A stretch of 64,000 nucleotides of DNA. Source: JAHEDH01 sp963745865. Its GTDB lineage: Bacteria > Actinomycetota > Acidimicrobiia > Spongiisociales > ZC4RG35. Where the stretch lies: NCBI GenBank assembly GCA_963745865.1, contig CAVUYZ010000012.1, forward strand, positions 1 through 64,000. The letters run 5' to 3'. Position numbers and translations under genes: made by a program. Of the stretch, positions 36,925 to 45,263 are shown piece after piece; position 1 is the first letter of the stretch, and every line of letters starts with the position of its first letter. A model generated the notes under the pieces. It did not search any database and was not told the DNA's origin. It saw only the letters and a program-made list of their open reading frames with translations.

Positions 36925-37847
36925 GTTTCATCAGCGACCTGTTCAGATCTCTTCAGGAGCTCCTGGCGTACGGCCTCGAAGTCTTCTACGGCGTGATCCC
37001 GTCCTTCGGCGTCAACATCATCATGTTGACGCTCACGATCAACTTCATCCTGTTCCCGCTCACGCTCCGTCAGACCAGAGCCACCCGCGCTTTCCAGTCG
37101 GTGCAGCCCGAGATCAAGCGGATCCAGAAGGAGTACAAGGACGAACCCGAGACGATGCAGAAGGAGCTGATGAAGGCTCAGCGGGAGGCCGGCGCGACAC
37201 CGGGTGGATGTCTCATCCCACTGCTCGTGCAGTCTCCGATCTGGTTCGCACTGTTCCGGGTCCTCCGCAACATCTCCTTCATCGCCAACGGAACGCTCGT
37301 CGAGAACAATGCGGAGTCGATTCTCCACCAGGGAACCGAACTCCTCGCCGCTGTCGAGCGTGGCGACATCAACTTCCTCGGGATGGCGCTCGGTCACACG
37401 ATGAGCCAGGGCATCACGAGCGGAGCGCTGGCTGCTGTTCCCTACGTCCTCATGCTGGTGCTCATGGTCGCATCTCAGTACTTCCAGCAGTGGCACGCCC
37501 AGCGTGGGGCCGGCCCCAAGGGCGAGCTCACTGCCCAGCAGAAGCAGCAGCAGAACACGCAGCAATTGATCACACGGGGGATGCCGCTGTTCATCGGTTT
37601 CATCGCCTGGAACTTCCCGGCCGGCTTGGTGCTGTATTGGACCACGTCGAACCTCTTCCGGGTCGGACAACAGTTTGCTCTCTTCGCCATCGATGGCCGT
37701 CCGTCTCCCCCGTCGGGTGACGGAGGCGGTTCGGGGGGCGGCCCAGGCCGCGACCCGGAGGGAGATCAGGGCAACGACGGGAACGGAGACGGGGCGTCGA
37801 AGCCGCACCCTGTCTCGAAGAAGAAGCAACGCCGCAGGAGGAGATGA
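36921..37847 (+). CDS. yidC: Membrane protein insertase YidC
   Basis: A 308-residue polytopic insertase of the short Gram-positive type. The first helix is near residues 15-45 (FYGVIPSFGVNIIMLTL), followed by the cytoplasmic coiled hairpin QPEIKRIQKEYKDEPETM and family motif GGCLIPLLVQSPIWFALFRVL. Later helices include FIGFIAWNFPAGLVLYWTTSN. The C-terminus is a long Gly/Asp-rich tail ending in a strongly basic patch (KKKQRRRRR), suited to ribosome binding. Start ATG 36921 after CGGAGG. Confidence 0.95.
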   Translation: MSFISDLFRSLQELLAYGLEVFYGVIPSFGVNIIMLTLTINFILFPLTLRQTRATRAFQSVQPEIKRIQKEYKDEPETMQKELMKAQREAGATPGGCLIPLLVQSPIWFALFRVLRNISFIANGTLVENNAESILHQGTELLAAVERGDINFLGMALGHTMSQGITSGALAAVPYVLMLVLMVASQYFQQWHAQRGAGPKGELTAQQKQQQNTQQLITRGMPLFIGFIAWNFPAGLVLYWTTSNLFRVGQQFALFAIDGRPSPPSGDGGGSGGGPGRDPEGDQGNDGNGDGASKPHPVSKKKQRRRRR

Positions 37848-37850
37848 CTG

Positions 37851-38747
37851 ATGGAATGGGTCGAAGTTCGAGGACGGAGTACGGATGTGGCCGTCGAGGC
37901 CGCGATGCTCGAGTTGGGTGCAACCGATCGTGAGCAGGTAGACGTCGAGGTGATTCAGGCGGAAGAGAAGGGATTTCTGGGCTTCGGGGGCCAGGATGCC
38001 ATCGTCAAGGTGAAGCTGAGGCAGGAGGGCGGTGGTCGCAACCGTCGCCGTCGCCGCAAGAACGAAGGTGGCGGCCGCTCCGACAACCAGGGTGGCAATC
38101 AGCGGTCCTCAGGCGGACAGTCCAGTGGCGGCTCGAAGGGATCCGGAGGAAAGGGCGGTGGACGCGGTGGCTCCGGCGGTGGTCGTGGGAAGAACGACGG
38201 CTCGAACAAGTCCAAGGGCGGTGGAGACCAGGGCGGCTCCAAGAAGCCCAAGAAGGAGGACCGTCCGGAGGTCGAGATCGAAGATCAGGCTCCTGTGGTC
38301 AAGGAATTCCTCGAGGGATTGGTCGAGTCGTTCGGACTCGAGGGCTCGGTCGAGGTCGCAGTCGACGACGAGGTGATCGTTGCAGACGTCAAGGGACCGC
38401 AGACCGAAGCGATGGTCGGCTCCCGAGGCACGACGATCGAAGCGATCCACGAACTGTGCAAGACGGTGTTGCACCGTCAGACCCAGGCCTCTGCCCGGGT
38501 TCGCCTCGACGTCGCCGGGTACGGCGAGCGCCGCCGCCAGGCCCTGTCGATCTACGCCAACCAACTGATCGATCAGGTGCTCGAAGACGGCGCCGAGTTG
38601 ACACTCGAGCCGATGAGCGCTGGCGACCGAAAGGTCATTCACGACGCAGCAGCCGACCGCGACGGTGTACGGAGCTACTCCGAGGGAGAGTCCCCGCAGC
38701 GCTACGTGGTGTTGGCTGCAGCGGGAGACGGCTCCGAAGAAGAGTGA
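37851..38747 (+). CDS. jag: Jag/KhpB RNA-binding protein with long glycine-rich linker
   Basis: A 298-residue protein. The Jag-N domain (MEWVEVRGRSTDVAVEAAM through EEKGFLGFGG) is followed by a linker of roughly 85 residues made of Gly, Ser, Lys and Arg (about 60-145). Then comes a KH domain with the RNA-binding GSRG loop (TEAMVGSRGTTIEAI) and an R3H domain with RLDVAGYGERRRQAL. In Gram-positive bacteria KhpB binds RNA with KhpA and affects cell elongation. It starts three bases after yidC. Confidence 0.92.
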   Translation: MEWVEVRGRSTDVAVEAAMLELGATDREQVDVEVIQAEEKGFLGFGGQDAIVKVKLRQEGGGRNRRRRRKNEGGGRSDNQGGNQRSSGGQSSGGSKGSGGKGGGRGGSGGGRGKNDGSNKSKGGGDQGGSKKPKKEDRPEVEIEDQAPVVKEFLEGLVESFGLEGSVEVAVDDEVIVADVKGPQTEAMVGSRGTTIEAIHELCKTVLHRQTQASARVRLDVAGYGERRRQALSIYANQLIDQVLEDGAELTLEPMSAGDRKVIHDAAADRDGVRSYSEGESPQRYVVLAAAGDGSEEE

Positions 38748-38755
38748 AACCCCGT

Positions 38756-38821
38756 CCCGCCGCTGAGTCGGCGGGGCATACGGTCGTACAGAGGCAGCAA
38801 CCCTCGGGTTGCTGCCTCTGT
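38756..38821 (+). terminator. Two consecutive hairpins ending the rpmH-jag operon
   Basis: The first stem, CCCGCCG/CGGCGGG (38756-38775), starts eight bases after the jag stop. The second is a 15-bp perfect stem, ACAGAGGCAGCAACC with GGTTGCTGCCTCTGT (38788-38821), around a CTCG loop. No long T-run follows, as is usual in actinobacteria. Confidence 0.8.
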
Positions 38822-39207
38822 CGCGTCATTTCGACGTCATGGGATCCAGGTCGACCCGATGAGTAGCGGGTGATCTGCCAGATTTTTCCAGGAGCGATCG
38901 TCCATGACACTCCGAGCGTCACGTCGGACCGAACGGAGACCCGCCGAGCAGCCAATGAGCGCCGGTGACAGTGCTCTCCCCAGTCGATCGCACGGTCAGA
39001 TGCCCCCGGATCGATGCCTCTTGGCGGTCCGAATGTATCGCAGCGCATCGTCTGCGCCAATCCATCGAGGCGCGGGCGCCGGCTGTCTGCCCATCGATCG
39101 GCGAGGTGGCGGTCATCCCGATACTCCCCGCGCTCTGCCGCTCTGATGCCTTCCCGCCCGGGTCGTCATGGCGAGGCAGCGTGACGACGGTGGCGGGTTC
39201 CTCCGCA

Positions 39208-39223
39208 TGTTTCACGTGAAACT
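39208..39223. promoter_or_regulatory. parS centromere site 1
   Basis: TGTTTCACGTGAAACT matches the bacterial parS consensus TGTTTCACGTGAAACA at 15 of 16 positions. It lies 700 bases before parA, the usual location. ParB binds here to load the segregation complex and SMC. Confidence 0.92.
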
Positions 39224-39243
39224 TCACGGAGAGACACGCTGGA

Positions 39244-39259
39244 GGTTCCACGTGAAACG
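39244..39259. promoter_or_regulatory. parS-like site 2 (degenerate)
   Basis: GGTTCCACGTGAAACG keeps the central CCACGTGAAAC but differs from the consensus at four positions: both outer bases, the second base and one base of the left arm. It is 20 bases from site 1, so the pair may act together, or this copy may be a decaying site. Confidence 0.65.
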
Positions 39260-39271
39260 TACACTGCGGAA

Positions 39272-39895
39272 GTGGACGATTCTCGCCAGATTCTCGAGCA
39301 GTTCATCGATGAGCAGCGAGAGCTTTGCCACCCTCGGACCTGAGCAGGTGGAGGCGCTCCTCCGGTTCGAGAGTTGGCTGGTGGACGAGGGGATTCCTGC
39401 CGGTGGTATCGGACCGAATGAGGCAGGATCGAGTCGATGCGCCGGCATGTGCTCGACTCATTGACGATGGCGGCGGCCGTCGAGAGCGGTTCCGGCCGAG
39501 ATACAGGCACTGGATATCGGGTCTGGGGCTGGACTTCCCGGGCTTCCCGCTTGCGATTGCGTATCCCCACGGACACTTCACGCTCGTGGACCGTTCCGGC
39601 AAGCCGGTGCCGACTGATCAAGCGAGCGGTCAGAGTCTTGGACCTCGACAATGTCACTGTGCTCCATGAACCAATTGAACAGATCTCAGGCGAATTCCAG
39701 CTCATCACCAGCCGAGCGTCCCTCCCACCGGAGACGCTGCTCCCCCACCTTCGGCGGTGCTTGGCACCAGGCGGGTCGGCTGTCGTGGCCGGCAGCATCT
39801 CCGGCTCACTCGAGGTGGCCGGCTACAAAACTCGCGAATTTCGGTCAGAGGTGCTTGGAAATTCACGGTGGATGCTTATGATGCGCTCATCGTGA
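39272..39895 (+). pseudogene. rsmG: 16S rRNA (guanine-527-N7) methyltransferase RsmG, about five frame breaks
   Basis: Pieces of RsmG lie in order but in changing frames: VDDSRQILEQFIDEQREL from a GTG at 39272; ATLGPEQVEALLRFESWLVDEGI; RRHVLDSLTMAAA; the SAM motif ALDIGSGAGLPGLP; PLAIAYPHGHFTLVDRSGK; and KRAVRVLDLDNVTVLHEP to the stop at 39895. Breaks fall near 39322, 39430, 39488, 39540 and 39605; at least one must be a deletion and the others look like insertions. The density is far above that of neighbouring genes, so this is either a true decaying gene or a poorly read stretch. The position between jag and parA is normal for rsmG. Confidence 0.78.
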
Positions 39896-39914
39896 GTAGT
39901 CGGACGGTTCTCTC

Positions 39915-40700
39915 TTGAGCGGCGCAGTCGTTGTCGCAGTTGCAAACCAGAAGGGCGGGGTGGGGAAGTCCACCACGTCGATCAATCTGGCCGCGGGCTT
40001 GGCGTATCAGGGGGAACGAGTCCTGATGGTCGACCTCGACCCCCAGGGCAACGCTTCCTCGGGTGTTGGCATCGATCGAGGCGCCATCGAAGTATCCATC
40101 TACGACGTCTTGCTCAAATCGACTGACCTGCAGGACGCGATCGAGCCGACCAGCGTGCGCGGCCTGTACGTGGTACCCGCAACTATCGACCTCGCTGGGG
40201 CTGAGATCGAGTTGGTGTCGGTCTTCAGCCGGGAACAACGGCTTCGGGCCGCCCTCGAGCCTGTCAGGGACGATTTCGATTTCGTCATCATCGATTGTCC
40301 GCCGTCCCTCGGGCTCTTGACGGTGAATGCTATGGCAGCCGCTGACGAGTTGCTGATCCCAATCCAGTGCGAGTACTACGCACTCGAGGGTTTGACGCAG
40401 CTGTTGGCCAACGTGGAAATGGTGCGCAGCAATCTCAATCGCGAACTCGAACTCGGCGGGGTGGTGCTGACGATGTACGACGGCCGCACCAATCTGTCGC
40501 GCGACGTCGCAGACCAGGTCAAGGGTCACTTTGGCGAGCGAGCTTATCGGACGGTGATTCCCCGGTCGGTCCGTCTGAGTGAGGCTCCCTCCTTTGGTGA
40601 GCCGATCGAGACGTTTGATCCGATGAGTCGGGGCGGAATCGCGTATCGGCAGTTGACGCGGGAGTTCCGAGCCCGCCACGGTAGAGAGGATGTCTCATGA
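39915..40700 (+). CDS. parA: Chromosome partitioning ATPase ParA
   Basis: A 261-residue Walker-type ATPase driving origin segregation. It shows the deviant Walker A NQKGGVGKSTTSINLA, Walker A' LMVDLDPQGNAS, and Walker B FVIIDCPPSLGLLT. The start is a TTG at 39915 (MSGAVVVAVANQKGG). It overlaps parB by four bases. Confidence 0.95.
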   Translation: MSGAVVVAVANQKGGVGKSTTSINLAAGLAYQGERVLMVDLDPQGNASSGVGIDRGAIEVSIYDVLLKSTDLQDAIEPTSVRGLYVVPATIDLAGAEIELVSVFSREQRLRAALEPVRDDFDFVIIDCPPSLGLLTVNAMAAADELLIPIQCEYYALEGLTQLLANVEMVRSNLNRELELGGVVLTMYDGRTNLSRDVADQVKGHFGERAYRTVIPRSVRLSEAPSFGEPIETFDPMSRGGIAYRQLTREFRARHGREDVS

Positions 40701-41551
40701 CCACTCGTCGAGGAGGACTGGGGAGAGGACTCGAGTCGCTCATCCCCACCGGCGATCACGTCGATAGCCCGTTCGCCATGCTTCCCCTGGATCAGATTCA
40801 TCCGAACGACTCGCAACCACGGCGGCGGTTTGATCAGGAGAGTCTCGAGGAATTGGCCGCATCGATCCGCGAGGTCGGCATTCTTCAACCGATCGCGGTG
40901 CGACCGCGCGAGGATGGGGGACACATGCTCATCAGCGGCGAACGTCGCTGGAGAGCGGCCCGGATGGCAGGTCTCGCAGAGATTGCGGCAGTCATCCGTC
41001 AGGTCGACGACGAGCGACTTCTCTCCGAGGCGCTCGTCGAGAACCTCCAGCGTGAGGATCTCTCTCCGCTGGAGGAAGCTGCCGCGTACTCGGCACTCCT
41101 GGAAGAATATGGAATGACCCATGAGCAGGTCGCGTCGAGGGTTGGAAAGAGCCGATCGACGGTGACCAACGCACTCCGCCTGCTCGGACTGCCCGGGAAG
41201 ATTCAGGGGATGCTGGATCGTGGCGACCTCCGGTCGGGACATGCCCGGGCGCTGCTCGGACTCGACGATCAGAAGTATGCCGTCCACATCGCCGAGCGGG
41301 CGGTCGACGAGGGGTGGAGTGTGCGTCAGGTCGAAGACGCCGTCCGTCAACGCCAGGAGACGCCGCCAGAGAGCCAGAGAGCGACGGTGAAAGAAGTCAG
41401 GCCCGTAGAGATCATCGAGCTGGAACAACGGCTCACAGAGGCTCTGGGGACGAAGGTTTCGATCGCATACCGCAGAAAGCGGGGTCGCGTTCAGATCAAC
41501 TTCGGATCGCTCGACGAACTCGAGCGGATCTACCGGCTGATCTTCTCCTGA
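40697..41551 (+). CDS. parB: Chromosome partitioning protein ParB
   Basis: A 284-residue CTP-dependent DNA clamp. The N-terminal RRGGLGRGLESLI contacts ParA; the ParB box LISGERRWRAARMAGL binds CTP; the HTH segment SRVGKSRSTVTNALRLL reads parS; the C-terminal dimer domain ends in NFGSLDELERIYRLI. Its targets are the parS sites about 1.5 kb upstream. Confidence 0.95.
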   Translation: MTTRRGGLGRGLESLIPTGDHVDSPFAMLPLDQIHPNDSQPRRRFDQESLEELAASIREVGILQPIAVRPREDGGHMLISGERRWRAARMAGLAEIAAVIRQVDDERLLSEALVENLQREDLSPLEEAAAYSALLEEYGMTHEQVASRVGKSRSTVTNALRLLGLPGKIQGMLDRGDLRSGHARALLGLDDQKYAVHIAERAVDEGWSVRQVEDAVRQRQETPPESQRATVKEVRPVEIIELEQRLTEALGTKVSIAYRRKRGRVQINFGSLDELERIYRLIFS

Positions 41552-41700
41552 AGCCGACGGATCGTCGAGAGACGTCGGCGACATGATGCTCGGCCCGCGA
41601 TGCGTTCGTGTGAAGACGTTTACGAACGACATCGATGTGATTTCCTCAGAGTTGTCCACAGATCCACAGGTCGGTGGTGGGCGACGGTGTTCTGAGCGAT

Positions 41701-42657
41701 CTAGTCGGAGAGAGACGCGAAGAAGGAGGCGATGCCGGCGACCGCTCTCCGTCCGAGAACCTCACCCAGATCGCAGCGAGCGATGACGATGGCGGGGGAG
41801 CGTGTCTCCCGGAGCATGGCTGTGGCTCGTCCCTCGACCTCGCCGCCGATCTCGTTCGCGACAGATCGGGCCAACCGCTCACCGACCTCGCTGCGGCTCC
41901 GCGAAGAGGCGAAGAAGAAGACGCGGTCGTCGTCGGCTTGCTGGAAGGACACGATCAGGTCTGCTGCACCTCGGTTGGCTCGGCCAGCCCGGACCCGCTC
42001 GGGCAGCATCTCGTCGACACCGTGAGACACCAACGGCAGTCCCCCCTGCTCCTGGAACTCGAGCGCAGCGGCATTGGCGGACGCCCATGCCAGGCGAGCC
42101 TCGTCGGGGTTTCTCGCTGCAGCATCGAAGAACGCCCGGGTGCCGACGATGGTGCCAGACGCTGTCCGGAGCCATTCGAGCTCTCGAATCGTCTCCCGTC
42201 CGGCTCGGATCGGGCCCCGGGTGACAAGACGGAGCTCGGTCGTGACCTCGGGTCCGGCGACACCGTCCTCCGCCAGTCCCCGGTTGGCCTGGAATTCGTA
42301 GACAGCTCGCTGAGTGTCGGGACCGAAGATCGAGTCGACTTTCCCGGCGTCGAATCCCAGCGAGTTGAAGCGGCTCTGCAACTCGGCGACGTCCTCGCCC
42401 CGCAACATCGGTCGGCGGAGGTAGAGCAACCGGTCGCCGAGTCGGTACCCGGCCTCGTAGAGCGCTCGCCAGGTCTCGGGCCCGACGATGCCATCGGGAT
42501 CGAGCCCGCGGTCCTCCTGGAACGAGCGGACCGCACCCGTGGTCGGTTGTCCGAATTCGCCCCGGGCGTCCTCGTCGGGGTTGAACCCGAGTGCGGCGAG
42601 TCGGTCCTGGATGTCGCGCACCGGCTCTCCGGTCGATCCCGATCGATACAGACGCAT
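41701..42657 (-). CDS. cwlM: CwlM-type amidase-like protein without zinc ligands
   Basis: A 318-residue protein with two N-terminal peptidoglycan-binding repeats (STGEPVRDIQDRLAALGF and RGEDVAELQSRFNSLGF) and an amidase_3-like C-terminal domain ending in the family's GIASFF helix. No signal peptide, so it is cytoplasmic. The zinc His of the DPGHGG motif and the Ser-x-His motif are missing; the latter reads VSFQQAD. Mycobacterial CwlM, at this same locus, is a PknB substrate that activates MurA rather than an amidase. The setting and missing ligands fit that regulatory role here, which is inference. Confidence 0.85.
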   Translation of the reverse strand: MRLYRSGSTGEPVRDIQDRLAALGFNPDEDARGEFGQPTTGAVRSFQEDRGLDPDGIVGPETWRALYEAGYRLGDRLLYLRRPMLRGEDVAELQSRFNSLGFDAGKVDSIFGPDTQRAVYEFQANRGLAEDGVAGPEVTTELRLVTRGPIRAGRETIRELEWLRTASGTIVGTRAFFDAAARNPDEARLAWASANAAALEFQEQGGLPLVSHGVDEMLPERVRAGRANRGAADLIVSFQQADDDRVFFFASSRSRSEVGERLARSVANEIGGEVEGRATAMLRETRSPAIVIARCDLGEVLGRRAVAGIASFFASLSD

Positions 42658-42851
42658 GGCCCCATGGTCGCAGAAACCGGGCGAGGACCGGGTATCGGAT
42701 CGGCGCGAAGGACGGCGGCGGGTTGCATGGGAAAAATTTCCAGCCAGGTCCGGGTCATCGTCGAGGTCGAGTCGCCCGTCAGCTGCCAGGCAATCAAAAA
42801 GCGCGCCCCCGATCTCGGGGACGCGCCTTCTCGGGATCAGGTGCGTTCGAG

Positions 42852-43178
42852 CTACTTCAGGAACTCGGCGAGCTCCTGCTCGAGCTGGTGCTTGGGCTTG
42901 GCCCCGACGATGCGCTTCTTCTCGACACCGTTCTGGAAGAGGATCAGCGTTGGGATGCTCATCACGTCGAAGTTCGCAGGGATCTGCGGGTTCTCATCGA
43001 TGTTGAGCTTCCCGATGGTGATCTTGTCTGCGTGCTCGCCCGCGATCGCGTCGAGGACAGGGGCGACCATGCGACACGGACCGCACCACTCCGCCCAGAA
43101 GTCGACGAGGATGGGTCGATCGCCGTTGATGGTGTCGTTGAAGCTGGCGTCGTCGAGTGTGATCATGTTGTCGGCCAT
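42852..43178 (-). CDS. trxA: Thioredoxin
   Basis: A 108-residue thioredoxin with the redox motif WAEWCGPCRM, the cis-Pro region SIPTLILF and the end LEQELAEFLK. ATG 43178 (MADNMITLDD) after AAAGGAA is chosen over a longer upstream frame. It is reduced by the adjacent TrxB and follows it by 46 bases. A 194-base gap to cwlM contains no further gene. Confidence 0.95.
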   Translation of the reverse strand: MADNMITLDDASFNDTINGDRPILVDFWAEWCGPCRMVAPVLDAIAGEHADKITIGKLNIDENPQIPANFDVMSIPTLILFQNGVEKKRIVGAKPKHQLEQELAEFLK

Positions 43179-43224
43179 GGGGATTCCTTTCAATGTGTTC
43201 GTGTCAACAGTGTGAGACCTGCGG

Positions 43225-44151
43225 TCATTCCATCTCCGCGAGTGCGTGACCCGCGTCGATCGCTGCGGCGCAACCGGATCCGGCGGCGGTGATCGCTTGA
43301 CGGTAGATCGAATCTGCGACGTCACCGGCGGCGAACACCCCCGGCACGTTGGTCTCGGTCGATCGGGTGGGAAGCACGATGTACCCATTGTCGGCCAACT
43401 CGATCTGTCCGTCGAAAATCTCGGTGTTCGGCTTGTGCCCGATCGCCACGAACACGCCATCGGTTGCCATCTCCCGCGTCTCGCCGGTGAGAATGTCCTC
43501 GAGGATCACTCCGGTGACCTCGTCGTCGCCGAGGATCTCGGTGACCGATGCATTCCAGATGACGTCGATCTTGGGGTTGTCGAGAGCCCGTTGCGCCATG
43601 ATCGCAGACGCTCGGAACTCGCCGCGACGGTGGACGATGGTGACCTTCGATGCGAACTTGGTGAGGAACGTGGCTTCCTCCATCGCCGAGTCGCCGCCGC
43701 CGACGACGATCAACTCCTTGTCCCGGAAGAAGAAGCCATCGCATGTGGCGCACGCCGAAACGCCGCGACCGGTGAGACGTGCCTCCCCCTCGATGCCGAG
43801 CCACTTCGCAGTCGCCCCGGTGGAGATGATGACGGTCTTGGCCCGGTACTCGTCAGCGCCTGACTTGACCAGATACGGTCGCGATGAGAAGTCGACTTCG
43901 GTGATGTCGTTCCGGAGCATGCGGGCGCCGAACCGTTCCGCTTGCTTGCGGAACTGCTCCATCAGTTCGGGTCCCATGATCCCGTCGGGAAACCCGGGGT
44001 AGTTCTCGACGTCGGTGGTGATCATGAGCTGACCACCGGACTGGCTCCCCTCGAAGACGAGGGGATCGAGGTCGGCGCGTGCCGCGTAGAGAGCGGCCGT
44101 GTACCCGGCGGGACCGCTGCCGATGATGATGACGTCTTCTACCGAGCTCAT
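43225..44151 (-). CDS. trxB: Thioredoxin-disulfide reductase
   Basis: A 308-residue FAD/NADPH reductase. The FAD motif GSGPAGYTAALYAARA, the active disulfide CATC in SACATCDGFFF, and the NADPH motif VVGGGDSAMEEATFL are present in order. A C-terminal FAD motif lies in GVFAAGDVAD. It recharges thioredoxin, the next gene. Overlaps the upstream small membrane gene by four bases. Confidence 0.96.
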   Translation of the reverse strand: MSSVEDVIIIGSGPAGYTAALYAARADLDPLVFEGSQSGGQLMITTDVENYPGFPDGIMGPELMEQFRKQAERFGARMLRNDITEVDFSSRPYLVKSGADEYRAKTVIISTGATAKWLGIEGEARLTGRGVSACATCDGFFFRDKELIVVGGGDSAMEEATFLTKFASKVTIVHRRGEFRASAIMAQRALDNPKIDVIWNASVTEILGDDEVTGVILEDILTGETREMATDGVFVAIGHKPNTEIFDGQIELADNGYIVLPTRSTETNVPGVFAAGDVADSIYRQAITAAGSGCAAAIDAGHALAEME

Positions 44152-44429
44152 GGGGTTTCATCCTGGGTTCGCTTCGACCACATCAACACTGCGCCGACCG
44201 CGAATAGTCCCGCGATGATCGCGTGGGCCGCTGCGGATCCGAGCGGAACGGCTAGGGCGGCGTGCACGGTCATGAAGAGGAAAATGACGGCGAGGATGCC
44301 GAACACCGCTGCTGGAAAAGCGATGGCGGCGATTCGAACGCCCTTCTCGACCCGGTCGATGGTCATCGCTCTGATCTTGGTGGCGGTTTCCTCGAGCAGA
44401 TCCGCGAATCTGGTGGCGAAGTTCTCCAT
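44148..44429 (-). CDS. Small two-helix membrane protein
   Basis: A 93-residue protein. A charged N-terminal helix (ENFATRFADLLEETATKIRAM) leads to two transmembrane segments at about residues 35-53 and 58-80, with a short loop and a charged tail. It has the layout of the actinobacterial phage-holin-like/DUF1469-type proteins. ATG 44429 is chosen. It overlaps trxB by ATGA, indicating co-translation. Function unknown; a link to the anti-sigma/sigma operon upstream is possible. Confidence 0.65.
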   Translation of the reverse strand: MENFATRFADLLEETATKIRAMTIDRVEKGVRIAAIAFPAAVFGILAVIFLFMTVHAALAVPLGSAAAHAIIAGLFAVGAVLMWSKRTQDETP

Positions 44430-44476
44430 GGAGTCGAGACTAGTGCTGCCCCTCGGCGTGCCCACGTCCGAGTGAC

Positions 44477-45263
44477 TCAGGGCAGCGGGTAGGGAGCGCA
44501 ATTCGGTGTCGTGAAGCCGGACGTCGTTCCTTCCGTATCGAAGTACACGACGACCGATGTTCCATCGACTTCTGCGGTGAGGATGCCGAGCGGAGGAACC
44601 TCACTCTCGAGTTCGTCCAAACACCCCGTGGCGAGATCGAGATCCAGGGGTTCACCGGCGTCTGCCTGGTCGGCGGAGGGGATCCGCTCGCTCACTGTCT
44701 GGATCTCGGCTGCGAACGTCGAAGCATCGACTGCACCGAGGTCGACCATCAGTTGAGGGCGGGCAGCAAGGGATGCGATCCCCTCGTCTTCCGCGGCCTC
44801 TGCGGCCGCGATATCGCCGGTCTCCGCGCCGTCGGCCGTATCGGCGGCTGCCATCTCGGGGGACTCCTCGACAGCGCGGTCGGAGGAGCCTGCCGCCACG
44901 GTGTCCATCTGCTCGGCCGTGTTGTTGCCGAGTGATGTGACGATCCCCCCGATCACGACCACGCCCATCAGAGCTGCGGCGACGGTCCCGAGCCGGGTCC
45001 AGTCCCATCGACTGGTTCGAACGGGCATGGTCACAACCGTCGAGGCCGTCAACTCCTCGTCGACGGCCTGTCGGAGCGACCGGCGTTCCTGAGCCGTCAT
45101 GATCGGAGCGGGCAGCGTCGCCAGCAATTGCATCATCGACCGTTGGCTCTCGAAATCGGAGATGCACCGACCGCAGGCGCCGAGGCTGCGCAGAAATGGC
45201 CGCCTCGGAGAGCGAGGGGTCGTCGAGCAGTCGGATGATCAGAGACTCGTCGTGGTCATGCAT
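44477..45263 (-). CDS. Anti-sigma factor, single-pass membrane protein, frame interrupted once
   Basis: The N-terminal cytoplasmic part (MHDHDESLIIRLLDDPSLSEAAIS) joins, after one extra base near 45195, to LGACGRCISDFESQRSMMQLL, the zinc-binding anti-sigma-like segment. One transmembrane helix follows (RLGTVAAALMGVVVIGGIV), then about 150 acidic extracytoplasmic residues ending with two Cys. The CxxC is present but the His normally three residues before it is Ser, so zinc binding may be altered. It overlaps the ECF sigma gene by eight bases and should hold that sigma at the membrane. In mycobacteria the equivalent is the SigM anti-sigma factor. Confidence 0.8.

Larger units (their letters stand above)
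38822..39271. other. Intergenic region upstream of rsmG, contains parS-like sites
   Basis: No supported gene is present in these 450 bases. The right end holds two parS-like palindromes listed separately. The rest shows no repeat or RNA motif that I recognise, and frames in it have Arg/Pro-rich non-coding character. Confidence 0.5.

Noticed and set aside
36768..37829. A 353-codon minus-strand frame opposite yidC
   Set aside because: It shadows the yidD-yidC genes, has an implausible Arg/Asp/Glu-rich composition and no ribosome site.
38919..39251. A 110-codon minus-strand frame in the jag-rsmG gap
   Set aside because: It overlaps the parS sites, has no recognisable motif and no ribosome site.
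41674..43215. A 513-codon plus-strand frame across cwlM and trxA
   Set aside because: Both genes on the other strand have clear family motifs; this frame has none.
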